Positions 26,931-35,736 of a DNA stretch of 48,872 nucleotides are shown piece after piece. The DNA comes from Eubacteriales bacterium (GTDB taxonomy: Bacteria; Bacillota; Clostridia; Christensenellales; UMGS416): NCBI GenBank assembly GCA_028693155.1, contig JAQUVY010000006.1:1-48872 (forward strand), written 5' to 3'. Under the pieces are notes generated by a model. The model saw only the letters and a program-made list of their open reading frames with translations, searched no databases and was not told the DNA's origin. A program made the translations under genes and the position numbers. How positions within the stretch are numbered: position 1 is the stretch's first letter; every line of letters starts with the position of its first letter.

Positions 26931-28481
26931 TCAATGCTGCGCAGGTTGATCCTGCTCAAAGGGATTGGGCGCTACCTTGACGTGCAGCGCCATGAGGTCG
27001 TTGTCATGGTTGTGGCGAACCTCGCACTTCTCGTCGAAGATCATCGTGGCCTCGTCGCCGGGCTTGCACGCCGGCCACTGGGGCAGCAGCGCGTGGTTGG
27101 GGCTGCCGGTGCGGGCAAAGTTGACCCAAGCGCCGAACACCTGCTCCTCCAGCTGGTCAGACACGCCAACCTTGTTGCACACCGGAACTTTTTCCGCATT
27201 GTGGAACACATACGGGATCTCGGAGCAATGCCAGGCGGGCTTTCCGTTGTCATACGGGAACTCGTAGGCGAACAGATACGAATAGGTGGGCGACTGGGGA
27301 TGCTCGGCCTTGGCCGCAATGAACTTTTTGCTGGGCGCGCGGAAGAGTGAATCCACATCCAACAGATCGGCCAGATCCTTATTCGGATAGGTCTTCACAA
27401 ACAACGCGATCAGCTCCTGGGCATTGGCCGCGCCGAATTTCTCGGCGATCAGCGCCTGGATCTGCTCCTGCGTCATGTTGTGTTTATCCACGCTGCGGGC
27501 AAAGTTGAACTCGCCAAACGCAGTACCTACCATCACAGGAATGGTCTTGGCGTGCTCGGTAAAGCCCACTTCCAGCGGATCACCCACGTAGAAGTCGTTG
27601 GGGATGGGATTGCCGCCGATATACTCGCCCTGCTCCGCCAGAGGACGCGCCACCTTCATGTATGCTTCCACCATTTGGGCATAGGGCACTGTCTCCAGCT
27701 TTTCCGCATCGCCTTGGGCAAAACCCAGCTCCTTGAGCATGGCGTTAACGATCTTCGTGCCGTCGGTGCTGGGCGAATCGGTAAAGCCGTCAATTACGCC
27801 GCTTTGCACCACGCCCTTGTGGAACAGGCCGTCGGCGGAGGGGGTCTGCATGAGGCACCACACCTTCATGCCGCCGCCCGACTGACCAAAAATCGTAACA
27901 TTTTCCGGATCGCCGCCGAAGCTTGCGATGTTGTCGTGAATCCACTGTAGCGCGGCTACCATATCGGCGTTGCCGGCGTTGCCCGAGTTGGCGTATTTCT
28001 CGCCGAAGGATTCCAGATTCATATAGCCCAGGATGTTCAGGCGGTGGTTGAGCGAAACAACGACCACGTCGCCGTATTTGCTCATGTTCTCGCCTTCATA
28101 GGCCGCCTGCTCAATGGAGGAGCCCGCGGCAAAACCGCCGCCGTGCAGCCACACCATGACCGGCTTTTTCGCCCCGGCGTCCAAGGACTGGGTCCAGACG
28201 TTCAGATACTGGCAGTTCTCGTCCATCGGCCAGTAGCGGTGCGGCACCAGGATCTCGCCGTTGGGGGTGTCCTGCTGCATGAGCGGGCAAACGAACCCAT
28301 AGGACAGCGCATCCTTGATGCCCTCCCAGGGTTCCACCTCGGTAGGAGCCTGAAAGCGCTTCGCATCGGCATATTTAATGCCGTGAAAGGTATAAGTACC
28401 GTTGAGCAAATATCCGCGCAGCTTGCCGGCCTTGGTTTGCACCACAGGTTCATCGCGCGTGCACAAAAAACTTTTTGCCAT
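26931..28481 (-). CDS. Type-B carboxylesterase/lipase family protein
   Basis: VMVWLHGGGFAAGSS; NVTIFGQSGGGMKVW (nucleophile elbow GQSGG). Confidence 0.92.
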   Translation of the reverse strand: MAKSFLCTRDEPVVQTKAGKLRGYLLNGTYTFHGIKYADAKRFQAPTEVEPWEGIKDALSYGFVCPLMQQDTPNGEILVPHRYWPMDENCQYLNVWTQSLDAGAKKPVMVWLHGGGFAAGSSIEQAAYEGENMSKYGDVVVVSLNHRLNILGYMNLESFGEKYANSGNAGNADMVAALQWIHDNIASFGGDPENVTIFGQSGGGMKVWCLMQTPSADGLFHKGVVQSGVIDGFTDSPSTDGTKIVNAMLKELGFAQGDAEKLETVPYAQMVEAYMKVARPLAEQGEYIGGNPIPNDFYVGDPLEVGFTEHAKTIPVMVGTAFGEFNFARSVDKHNMTQEQIQALIAEKFGAANAQELIALFVKTYPNKDLADLLDVDSLFRAPSKKFIAAKAEHPQSPTYSYLFAYEFPYDNGKPAWHCSEIPYVFHNAEKVPVCNKVGVSDQLEEQVFGAWVNFARTGSPNHALLPQWPACKPGDEATMIFDEKCEVRHNHDNDLMALHVKVAPNPFEQDQPAQH

Positions 28482-28561
28482 TGGATCTTTTCCCCCTTAT
28501 TGCAAATGGAAACGCGCCGCCTTCGCACGGGCGCAAAAGGTACTACGCATTTCTTTAATTA

Positions 28562-28590
28562 ATTTTATCAAGATACATCACGATTTGCAA
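28562..28590 (-). promoter_or_regulatory. Promoter of the carboxylesterase gene
   Basis: TTGCAA-17 nt-TAAAAT on the minus strand. Confidence 0.6.
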
Positions 28591-28605
28591 GGCGCAAAAA
28601 AAAGT

Positions 28606-28646
28606 TTGACGCCCATTGACAAAAGCAGTAAACTTCAACTGTTGAA
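28606..28646 (+). promoter_or_regulatory. Promoter plus palindromic operator candidate of the marR gene
   Basis: TTGACG-17 nt-TAAACT (28606-28634) followed directly by TTCAAC-T-GTTGAA (28634-28646). Confidence 0.6.
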
Positions 28647-28670
28647 TCTTCATCATTTGGAGTTTTGTTT

Positions 28671-29102
28671 ATGGATTTCCATCAGGTCAATCTTTTATGC
28701 CGTTATGCGCGGGAATACGGGCACAGCCGCATCCGCGACGCGGGCGTTTCCGATACGGAGCATCAGATCTGCGCGTTTCTCTATGCGCATGAGGAGCTTT
28801 CTCAGGACGACGTGGCCGGTGCTCTGCTGCTGGACAAAACCACGGTGGCCAAGGCTCTTCATTCGCTGGAAAGCCGGAGGCTCATCACGCGCCGCCCCAA
28901 CCCGGAAAACCGGCGCAAAAACCTGCTGTACCTCACCGAGGCGGGCAAAACCGCCATCGCCGACGTGGTGCACGTCTATGACGAATGGCTGGCGCGGATC
29001 AGCGCGTGCCTGACGCCGCGCGAGCAGCAGCTTTTCGACGAATACGTTCAGCGCTTGCTGACCGCATCCAAAAATATGATTCAGGAGGATATTCAGCCAT
29101 GA
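28671..29102 (+). CDS. MarR family transcriptional regulator
   Basis: wHTH: LSQDDVAGALLLDKTTVAKALHSLESRRLITRRPNPENRRKNLLYLTEAGK. Confidence 0.92.
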   Translation: MDFHQVNLLCRYAREYGHSRIRDAGVSDTEHQICAFLYAHEELSQDDVAGALLLDKTTVAKALHSLESRRLITRRPNPENRRKNLLYLTEAGKTAIADVVHVYDEWLARISACLTPREQQLFDEYVQRLLTASKNMIQEDIQP

Positions 29103-30019
29103 GTTCGTTTAAAAATCTGCGTATCGTGGACAACTTCTATCAGACCTCCGCCTTTTTCCCCATGCCGACGGTGCTCATCTCCACCCTGGCCGATGACGGC
29201 AGCACCACCATTGGCTCCTACTCGCTGTGCTTCCCCTACTATATCGCGGGCAAGGACTATTACGCCATGCTGCTGGAATGCCGCAACAGCTCCAACACCG
29301 CGCAAAATCTGCTCAAGCGGGGCGTATGCGCGCTGAACTTCATTGAAGACGCGCCCGCCGACTTTAAGGAAGCGGTTCGCCTGGGTTTTCCCGGCGAAAC
29401 CAGCAAGGAAAAAATGAACGCCTGCCCGCTGGTGCTGGAAGACGGACAGGCCGAGGGCACCCGCCCCAAGGTGGTGCAAAAGGCGTATCAGGTGTTTGAA
29501 TGCAGCTGGGACGACACGCTGGAAAACGCTTTTGAGGATCGCGTCCGCGCCGGCCAGCTGGAGGGCATCGATCCGCCCTATCGCAGCTTTAACGGCATCA
29601 CCAGCAAATTCGGCTGTCACTTTATCCTGCGCATCGACCGTATTCTGATGAAGGAAAAATATCACGACGCCATCATCAACGGCGTAAGGGCCTCAGCTTT
29701 TCCCCGCGTGCCGGTGGACTACGGCTATCGCGACAGCACCAACTTTTGGTACACGCGCTTCCGCCGCCCCATTGCGGCAAAGATCCCCGTGGGCAAGGAG
29801 GCGGACATTCAATCCGTCCTGTATGCCGCCAACCGCATGGACGACAAGATCAAGTTTACCGAAGGCGCCTGCAAAATGATGACCCGTGTGCCGCGGGTGT
29901 TCTTGAAAGTGGCGCTGCAGGGCTGCGTGGACTGGGCGCGGGAAAACGGCGTGACGCTCATCAATGAGGAGCACATGAAGATCATCAACGACAAGCGCGC
30001 CAAAGAAAAGAACAAATAA
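29099..30019 (+). CDS. Flavin reductase-like (FMN-binding split barrel) protein with C-terminal PCP_red-like extension
   Basis: FFPMPTVLISTLADDGSTTIGSYSLCFPYYIAG; C-terminus IKFTEGACKMMTRVPRVFLKVALQGCVDWARENGVTLINEEHMKIIND. Confidence 0.7.
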   Translation: MSSFKNLRIVDNFYQTSAFFPMPTVLISTLADDGSTTIGSYSLCFPYYIAGKDYYAMLLECRNSSNTAQNLLKRGVCALNFIEDAPADFKEAVRLGFPGETSKEKMNACPLVLEDGQAEGTRPKVVQKAYQVFECSWDDTLENAFEDRVRAGQLEGIDPPYRSFNGITSKFGCHFILRIDRILMKEKYHDAIINGVRASAFPRVPVDYGYRDSTNFWYTRFRRPIAAKIPVGKEADIQSVLYAANRMDDKIKFTEGACKMMTRVPRVFLKVALQGCVDWARENGVTLINEEHMKIINDKRAKEKNK

Positions 30020-30040
30020 CACAGCGGCCGCAACAAACAA

Positions 30041-30085
30041 AACCCGCCCGGGAGCACCACAGGGTACTCTTGGGCGGGTTTTTAT
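30041..30085. terminator. Intrinsic terminator between convergent genes
   Basis: AACCCGCCC...GGGCGGGTT followed by TTTAT. Confidence 0.85.
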
Positions 30086-30111
30086 CGCTTGCCAAAGCTT
30101 AGGCTCGTCGT

Positions 30112-30525
30112 CTATCTGAACCGCAGTTTCTCATATACCTCTGCAACATCCTCAGCCGCACCGGGAAATAGAGGCCGCTCCCCCCTTGCGCCCAACCCGT
30201 CCTGTTCCCGTCTGGGAATGAGGTGCACAGGGAAATGGGGCAAGGATTGCCCTGCCGCTTCGCCGCTTGCGCTCATCAAATCAACACCCTGGTATCCGCA
30301 ATCGTTGACAAGATGGTTTGACACCTTCTTTACCGTAAGAAAAACCCGGTTTAAAAGCGTCTCATCGCAATCCAATATGCTTGTGACATGCGCCTTCGGG
30401 ATAACCAAAATATGGCCGTCAACATCCATTGCCGTGTCCAGAATCGCCAAGGTCTGGTCATCTTCCTATACCCGAAGGCCCCGAATGTCTCCCCGCGCAA
30501 TTTTGCAAAATACGCAGTCTTCCAT
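30112..30525 (-). pseudogene. HIT family protein, in-frame TAG and altered histidine triad
   Basis: RBS AGGAG then MEDCVFCKIARGDIRGLRV*EDDQTLAILDTAMDVDGHILVIPKAH...GQSLPHFPVHLIPRR; TAG at 30466-30468. Confidence 0.85.
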
Positions 30526-30643
30526 TGGATCTCCTGCTTTTTATTGACCGGTCAGAGCGTTGCAGTCGGCCGAAAAGATTTTTCAATGAGGCGCGCGGCT
30601 GCCTCCCGGCGAAAGCCGCGCCGCGCACATACAAAATTTACCG

Positions 30644-31762
30644 TCAGTCCCCCACCTGCGCCCACTCCTGCGCCGTCATATTCTCCGGCAGCATGGGCGG
30701 GATCTCCGTGGTGCTGCGCAGGCGATATTCGATGCCCTCCCGGCAGCTGTCCTCAAAGGCCTCCATGGCATCCAGCACATGATAAAGCTGGCGGCCATGG
30801 GCACGGGGCGTACGCCCGTTGCGAATGGCGCAGGCCAGGTCGGCCACGCCCATGCCGCGGGTGTTGTCGGAAAAGCCCTCCAGCGGAATCTCCTCAAAGC
30901 TCTCCATCCCCGGGCAAAACACGCGCACCGGGCCGTGGAACGTGTCCGGGTCGGGCACACACAGCGTACCCTGCGTGCCATAGATCTCAATATGCGGCAG
31001 GTTGGCCTTCCACACGTCAAAGGACATCATCATGTTGGCGATGGCTCCGGATTTAAAATTGATGAGCCCGGCCACATGGGTGGACACCTCCACATCAATG
31101 ACCTGACCGTATTTTGTCTTGTTGGTGATGGTGCGCTGGTCAAACCCGCGCCCCACCGAGCCCATCACCGAATCAATGGGTCCCAGCAGATGCGTTAGAG
31201 CCGTGAGATAATACGGCCCCATGTCCATCATGGGACCGGCTCCGGGCTTGTAATAATACTCTGGGTCGGGATGCCAGCTTTCGTGACCATGGCAGGTCAT
31301 GAAAGCCACCGCGGACAACGGTTTGCCGATACGGCCCGACTCCAACACCCGCCGGGCGGTCTGCAGACCCGCGCCCAAAAAGGTATCCGGCGCGCCGGCA
31401 ATGAGCAAATTCTTTTTCTCGGCCAGCCGCAGAAGCTTGGCACCTTCTTCTCGGGCCATGGCCAAAGGTTTCTCGGTGTAAAGGTGCTTGCCGCTCTCCA
31501 GAATTTTGCGATTCAGGCGGGCGTGCTCTGAGGGCTGGGTCAGGTTTACCACAATGGAAACCGCCTCATCGGCCAGCACATCGTCCTCGGTGGGATAGAT
31601 CACCGGAATACCATAGGTATCCTGCGCGTATTTTGCGCGTTGGGGAATGAGATCGCATACCCCCTTGAGCGTCACCAGATTGTTGAGAACGCGCGTCAGG
31701 CTGGGAAAATAAATCCTCGTAATATCCCCGCAGCCAATGACGGCGATGACCGTTTTTTCCAT
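30644..31762 (-). CDS. Gfo/Idh/MocA family oxidoreductase
   Basis: VIAVIGCGDITRIYFPSL; ESGKHLYTEKPLAMAREEGAKLLRLA. Confidence 0.93.
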   Translation of the reverse strand: MEKTVIAVIGCGDITRIYFPSLTRVLNNLVTLKGVCDLIPQRAKYAQDTYGIPVIYPTEDDVLADEAVSIVVNLTQPSEHARLNRKILESGKHLYTEKPLAMAREEGAKLLRLAEKKNLLIAGAPDTFLGAGLQTARRVLESGRIGKPLSAVAFMTCHGHESWHPDPEYYYKPGAGPMMDMGPYYLTALTHLLGPIDSVMGSVGRGFDQRTITNKTKYGQVIDVEVSTHVAGLINFKSGAIANMMMSFDVWKANLPHIEIYGTQGTLCVPDPDTFHGPVRVFCPGMESFEEIPLEGFSDNTRGMGVADLACAIRNGRTPRAHGRQLYHVLDAMEAFEDSCREGIEYRLRSTTEIPPMLPENMTAQEWAQVGD

Positions 31763-31763
31763 T

Positions 31764-33488
31764 TTATTCCCCTCTCTCGGCGCTCTCCTGCGTCGCTGTG
31801 CTTTTATACGCCCGGCACCAGGCCAGCATCTCCCGTGCGTGCTCCAGACCCGTCTGCGTGACTTCGCCGCCCACCAGGCGGCCGATCTCGGCAGCGCGCG
31901 CGTCCCCCTCTACCGGGGTGACCGACGTTGTTGTGCGCACGCCGTCGGTATTTTTTTCGATGTAAAAATGGTGATCTCCCATGGCGGCGATGACCGCCGT
32001 GTGGGTGACGCAGATCACCTGATGGCGCGCGGCGATCTCGCACAGCTTCTGCGCGACCACCCGCGCCATTTTCCCCGATATTCCCGTGTCGATCTCGTCG
32101 AAGATCAACGTGGGAATGGCATCGGCTCCGGCGGTAATATTCTTCAGCGCCAGCATGATGCGGCTCATTTCACCGCCGGAAGCGGTGCGCGCCAAGGGCT
32201 TCAGATCCTCTCCCGGGTTGGGGCTGATGAGAAAGCGCACGTCATCCCGCCCGTGGGCAGTCATGGCGTCCTCCGGCAGCAGGGCAAAGGCCACCGCGAA
32301 CCGCGCGTGCGGCATCCCCAGCTCTTTCAGCTGCTCCAAAATGCGCTTTTCAAAGCGCTCGGCACTTTTTTTGCGCAGGGCGGTCAGCCGCTGGGCACAG
32401 GCAAGCGCGGTCTTCCGGGTTTTGTCAAGCTTTGCGGTCAGTTCCTCCAGTCGGGCGTCGGCGTTTTCAATGTCGTACAGCTCGCCGGCCATTTTCGCCC
32501 GCGCAGCCAGCACCTCTTCCACGCTTTTGCCGTATTTGCGCTCCAGCCTGCGGATCAGCTCACTGCGCGACACCAGCTCGTCCAGCTCGCCCTCGTCATA
32601 TTCCAACGTTTCCGCCAACGCGCGCAGCTCCCCGGTTAAGTCCTCCATCTGATAATAGACCTGATCGGTCTTCTCCTGCAAAGCGGCATATTCCGGCGAC
32701 AGACCGGCGATCCGTCCCAGGGCTTGGCTGGCTTCTCCGGTCAGATCCAACGCACTGGCGCCATCCTTGCGGCCTTGATACAGCTCCCCCAGCGCGGCGC
32801 TCACCGCCTGGGCGATCTCCTCGGCATGGCGCAGAAACTCAATCCGGCTGTTGGTCTCTTCTTCCTCGCCGACCTTCAGGCGCGCCGTATCGATCTCTTC
32901 TATTTGATAGCGCAAAATATCCGCCCGGCGCAGGCGTTCATCCGCGCTGCCATAGAGGCTGTCCATCTCTTTTTTCGCCTGGGAGAAAGCACGGTATGCC
33001 TCCCGCATCTCACCGGCAGGCGAAACCAACGCCGCCCCGGCAAAGCCGTCCAGCATACCGCGGTGCAGCGTTTCATCCAGCAGGGACTGGTGCTCGTGCT
33101 GCCCCAAAATATCAATCAGCCGGGCGGTGATGCCGCGCAGCTGCCCCAGCGGCACAATATAGCCGTTGACCCGGCATACGTTGCGCCCCGCAGCGGTCAG
33201 CCGACGGGTCAAAACCAGTTCATCGCCGTCGTAGATCTCCAGCTCTTCCAGAGCGGCGCGCACCTCGGGCAGGCCGGCGATCTGAAACACCGCCTCCACC
33301 ACCGCCTCGCTGCACCCGGTCTTGATGATATCCCGATCGGCTCGCACGCCCAACGCCAAATTCATCGCGTCGATAATGATGGATTTTCCCGCGCCGGTTT
33401 CTCCGGTCAAAATGTTGAGGCCGGAGTCAAAGTCGATCTCGGCGCGCTCAATCAAGGCAATGTTTTGGATACACAGCTTGCTCAGCAT
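31764..33488 (-). CDS. recN: DNA repair protein RecN
   Basis: MLSKLCIQNIALIERAEIDFDSGLNILTGETGAGKSIIIDAMNLALG; ASGGEMSRIMLALK; LIFDEIDTGISG. Confidence 0.97.
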   Translation of the reverse strand: MLSKLCIQNIALIERAEIDFDSGLNILTGETGAGKSIIIDAMNLALGVRADRDIIKTGCSEAVVEAVFQIAGLPEVRAALEELEIYDGDELVLTRRLTAAGRNVCRVNGYIVPLGQLRGITARLIDILGQHEHQSLLDETLHRGMLDGFAGAALVSPAGEMREAYRAFSQAKKEMDSLYGSADERLRRADILRYQIEEIDTARLKVGEEEETNSRIEFLRHAEEIAQAVSAALGELYQGRKDGASALDLTGEASQALGRIAGLSPEYAALQEKTDQVYYQMEDLTGELRALAETLEYDEGELDELVSRSELIRRLERKYGKSVEEVLAARAKMAGELYDIENADARLEELTAKLDKTRKTALACAQRLTALRKKSAERFEKRILEQLKELGMPHARFAVAFALLPEDAMTAHGRDDVRFLISPNPGEDLKPLARTASGGEMSRIMLALKNITAGADAIPTLIFDEIDTGISGKMARVVAQKLCEIAARHQVICVTHTAVIAAMGDHHFYIEKNTDGVRTTTSVTPVEGDARAAEIGRLVGGEVTQTGLEHAREMLAWCRAYKSTATQESAERGE

Positions 33489-33503
33489 ACCGAAGCTCCT
33501 TTT

Positions 33504-33950
33504 CTATTTGATGATGGCGCGCAGGCGCTGCGCCAGCTCGGCCGCGTTTTCCCCTTCACGCACCACCAGCAGCAGGGTGTTATCCCCCGCCAGCGACCCG
33601 AGGATCTCGGAAAAGCCCATGGCATCCACCGCTTCCCCGGCGGCATTTGCCGAGCCGGAGAGGGTACGGATGAGCACAAGGTTGCCCGAGCTGTCGATGG
33701 ACACCACAGTCTCAATAAAAATACGCATGAGGCGGTTGCTCACATGGCCGCCGTCGGTGGAGGGGGCGTACTTGGCGCGTCCCTCACTGCCCGCCACCTT
33801 GATCAGCCGCAGCTCCTTGATGTCGCGGGATACGGTAGCCTGGGTCACGTCCTCCCCGCTTTCACACAGGCGACGTGCCAGCTCCTCCTGGGTGCCGATC
33901 TCCTCTTTGGCGATAATCTCCAAAATCTTCATCTGCCGTCGGTTCTTCAT
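33504..33950 (-). CDS. argR: ArgR family arginine repressor
   Basis: RRQMKILEIIAKEEIGTQEELARRLCESGEDVTQATVSRDIKELRLIKV. Confidence 0.95.
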   Translation of the reverse strand: MKNRRQMKILEIIAKEEIGTQEELARRLCESGEDVTQATVSRDIKELRLIKVAGSEGRAKYAPSTDGGHVSNRLMRIFIETVVSIDSSGNLVLIRTLSGSANAAGEAVDAMGFSEILGSLAGDNTLLLVVREGENAAELAQRLRAIIK

Positions 33951-33969
33951 GGGTCCCCCCTCTTATTTA

Positions 33970-34815
33970 CTATAAAGTCCACTCAGAGAACTTTTCCTTT
34001 AAAATGCCGTAAAAATCCCGCCGGCCAAAGCGCACAAAGCGGGCGTCCTTTTCGAAGCGCGTGATGGACACGGACTGCCCCGGGTTCAGCGGGCATACCT
34101 CGCTCCCGTCGCAGAAAAGCGCCGCCTCCCCTCGCTGGTCGCCCAAGCGCATGGTTACCCGCGCCGTCCCCGCCAAAACCATGGGGCGCGCGCGCAGCAT
34201 ATGCGCACAAATAGGCGTCAAAGCCATGCACTCCATCTCGGGAGCGATGACCGGCCCCCCCGCAGACAGGGAGTATCCGGTAGAGCCGGTGGGCGTGGCC
34301 ACCAGCATTCCATCGGCGGCATAAGTGCCTGCCGACGCGCCGTCCACCTCCACTGCCAGGGTAAGCATGCGATGGCTGGGTGCACGGGAAAGCAGATAAA
34401 AGTCGTTGAGCGCAAAACCAACGCAGGTTCCATCCATCTCGGCGCGCAGCAAAAAGCGCTTCTCCACCGCGTATTCTCCGCGTGCCGCCTGGCGCAGGCG
34501 TGTGTCCAGTTCTCCGCGCTCCACCTCGGCTAAAAAGCCCTTTCGGCCCATATTGATGCCCAGCATGGGCACCCCGGCGGGAACCGCCAGCTGCGCCGCG
34601 CGCAAAATGGTGCCGTCGCCGCCCAGCACCACCATCAGATCCGCACCGACGCACAGCGCCTTATCCTCGGCGCACACCACACCCTCAGGCCAGGAGGCGG
34701 CCTGCTCCTGCGGCACGCGCACCGCACAGCCTTCCTCGCTGAGTACCGCCGCCGCCGCCGCTGCCGTCAGAAACCCGGGATCGTTATGGGGATTGGCAAA
34801 AATAACCGCAATCAA
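33970..34815 (-). CDS. nadK: NAD kinase
   Basis: VVLGGDGTILRAAQ; ADGMLVATPTGSTGYSLSAGGPVI. Confidence 0.96.
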   Translation of the reverse strand: MIAVIFANPHNDPGFLTAAAAAAVLSEEGCAVRVPQEQAASWPEGVVCAEDKALCVGADLMVVLGGDGTILRAAQLAVPAGVPMLGINMGRKGFLAEVERGELDTRLRQAARGEYAVEKRFLLRAEMDGTCVGFALNDFYLLSRAPSHRMLTLAVEVDGASAGTYAADGMLVATPTGSTGYSLSAGGPVIAPEMECMALTPICAHMLRARPMVLAGTARVTMRLGDQRGEAALFCDGSEVCPLNPGQSVSITRFEKDARFVRFGRRDFYGILKEKFSEWTL

Positions 34816-34941
34816 ACTTCTGCTCCGTCCTGTTTCTTATACACGCCATGAATAAATTCATTATACCCGGTGGAGTGCATAAACACAACAAACAACTGCG
34901 TAAAAATCACCCAGCGCGTCTTCTTCTTACAGTGGGAAAAT

Positions 34942-34972
34942 TTGACTGATGCTCCGCGCACGCGGGTATAAT
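34942..34972 (+). promoter_or_regulatory. Candidate promoter of the ABC exporter operon
   Basis: TTGACT-19 nt-TATAAT; spacer longer than optimal. Confidence 0.45.
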
Positions 34973-35007
34973 GAAAACCGTATCATAATATTTGGAGGTA
35001 CGTGGCC

Positions 35008-35736
35008 ATGGATACCCTGCAGGTCAACGCTTTGGCAAAAAACTACGGCCGGGGCTGCGCGGTGGATCATATTTCGTTTGCCGTGCAAGAAAACGAAATT
35101 TTTTCACTCATCGGTCCCAACGGCGCAGGCAAAACCACAACGATCCGCATGATCGCTACCCTGATCACGCCTACCGAGGGCGACGCCGTGGTGGACGGCC
35201 ACAGCATCCGCACGGATCCCGTTGCTGTGCGGGGCTGCATTTCCTACCTGGCGGATGAAGCGGGTGCCTATCAAAGCATGACAGGACGCGGGTACTTGCT
35301 GTTTATGGCGCAGCTGTGCACTGAAAACGACGCGGATGCGCGCAGGTGCGCCGATTATGCCGCCGAAGTCTGCGCCCTGGGCGATCGTCTGAAGGATCGC
35401 ATCGGTACATACTCCCGCGGCATGATTCGCAAGCTGCTGCTCGCCCGCGCGGTGATGACCCGCCCCAAGCTGGCCATTTTGGATGAGCCCACCAGCGGGC
35501 TGGACATCATCAACGCTTTGGAGATCCGCCGCCTCATTCAACGCCTTTCCCGGGAGGGCACGTCCTTTCTTCTTTCCAGCCACAACATGCTGGAGATCGA
35601 CACCATCTCCGACCGGGTGGGCATCATCGACCACGGCAAGCTGCTCATGTGCGGCACGCCGGGCGAGCTCAAGGAGCGCCTTGGCGCAGAAAACCTGGAA
35701 GAAGTATTTGAAAAGGCGGTGAAGGGCAATGCGTAA
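35008..35736 (+). CDS. ABC transporter ATP-binding protein (NatA-like)
   Basis: LIGPNGAGKTTTIRMIATLITPTEGDAVVDG; YSRGMIRKLLLARAVMTRPKLAILDEPTSGLD. Confidence 0.94.
   Translation: MDTLQVNALAKNYGRGCAVDHISFAVQENEIFSLIGPNGAGKTTTIRMIATLITPTEGDAVVDGHSIRTDPVAVRGCISYLADEAGAYQSMTGRGYLLFMAQLCTENDADARRCADYAAEVCALGDRLKDRIGTYSRGMIRKLLLARAVMTRPKLAILDEPTSGLDIINALEIRRLIQRLSREGTSFLLSSHNMLEIDTISDRVGIIDHGKLLMCGTPGELKERLGAENLEEVFEKAVKGNA

Noticed and set aside
30580-30645. GC-rich imperfect hairpin downstream of the Gfo/Idh/MocA gene
   Set aside because: Lacks a U-tract in either direction and is explained by local GC richness; not strong enough to call a terminator.
32724-34064. 446-aa + ORF opposite recN/argR
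   Set aside because: Spans two conserved genes on the other strand; shadow ORF.
31764-34815. recN-argR-nadK cluster as a possible arginine regulon
   Set aside because: This gene order is a well-known conserved Firmicutes cluster; nothing unusual here.
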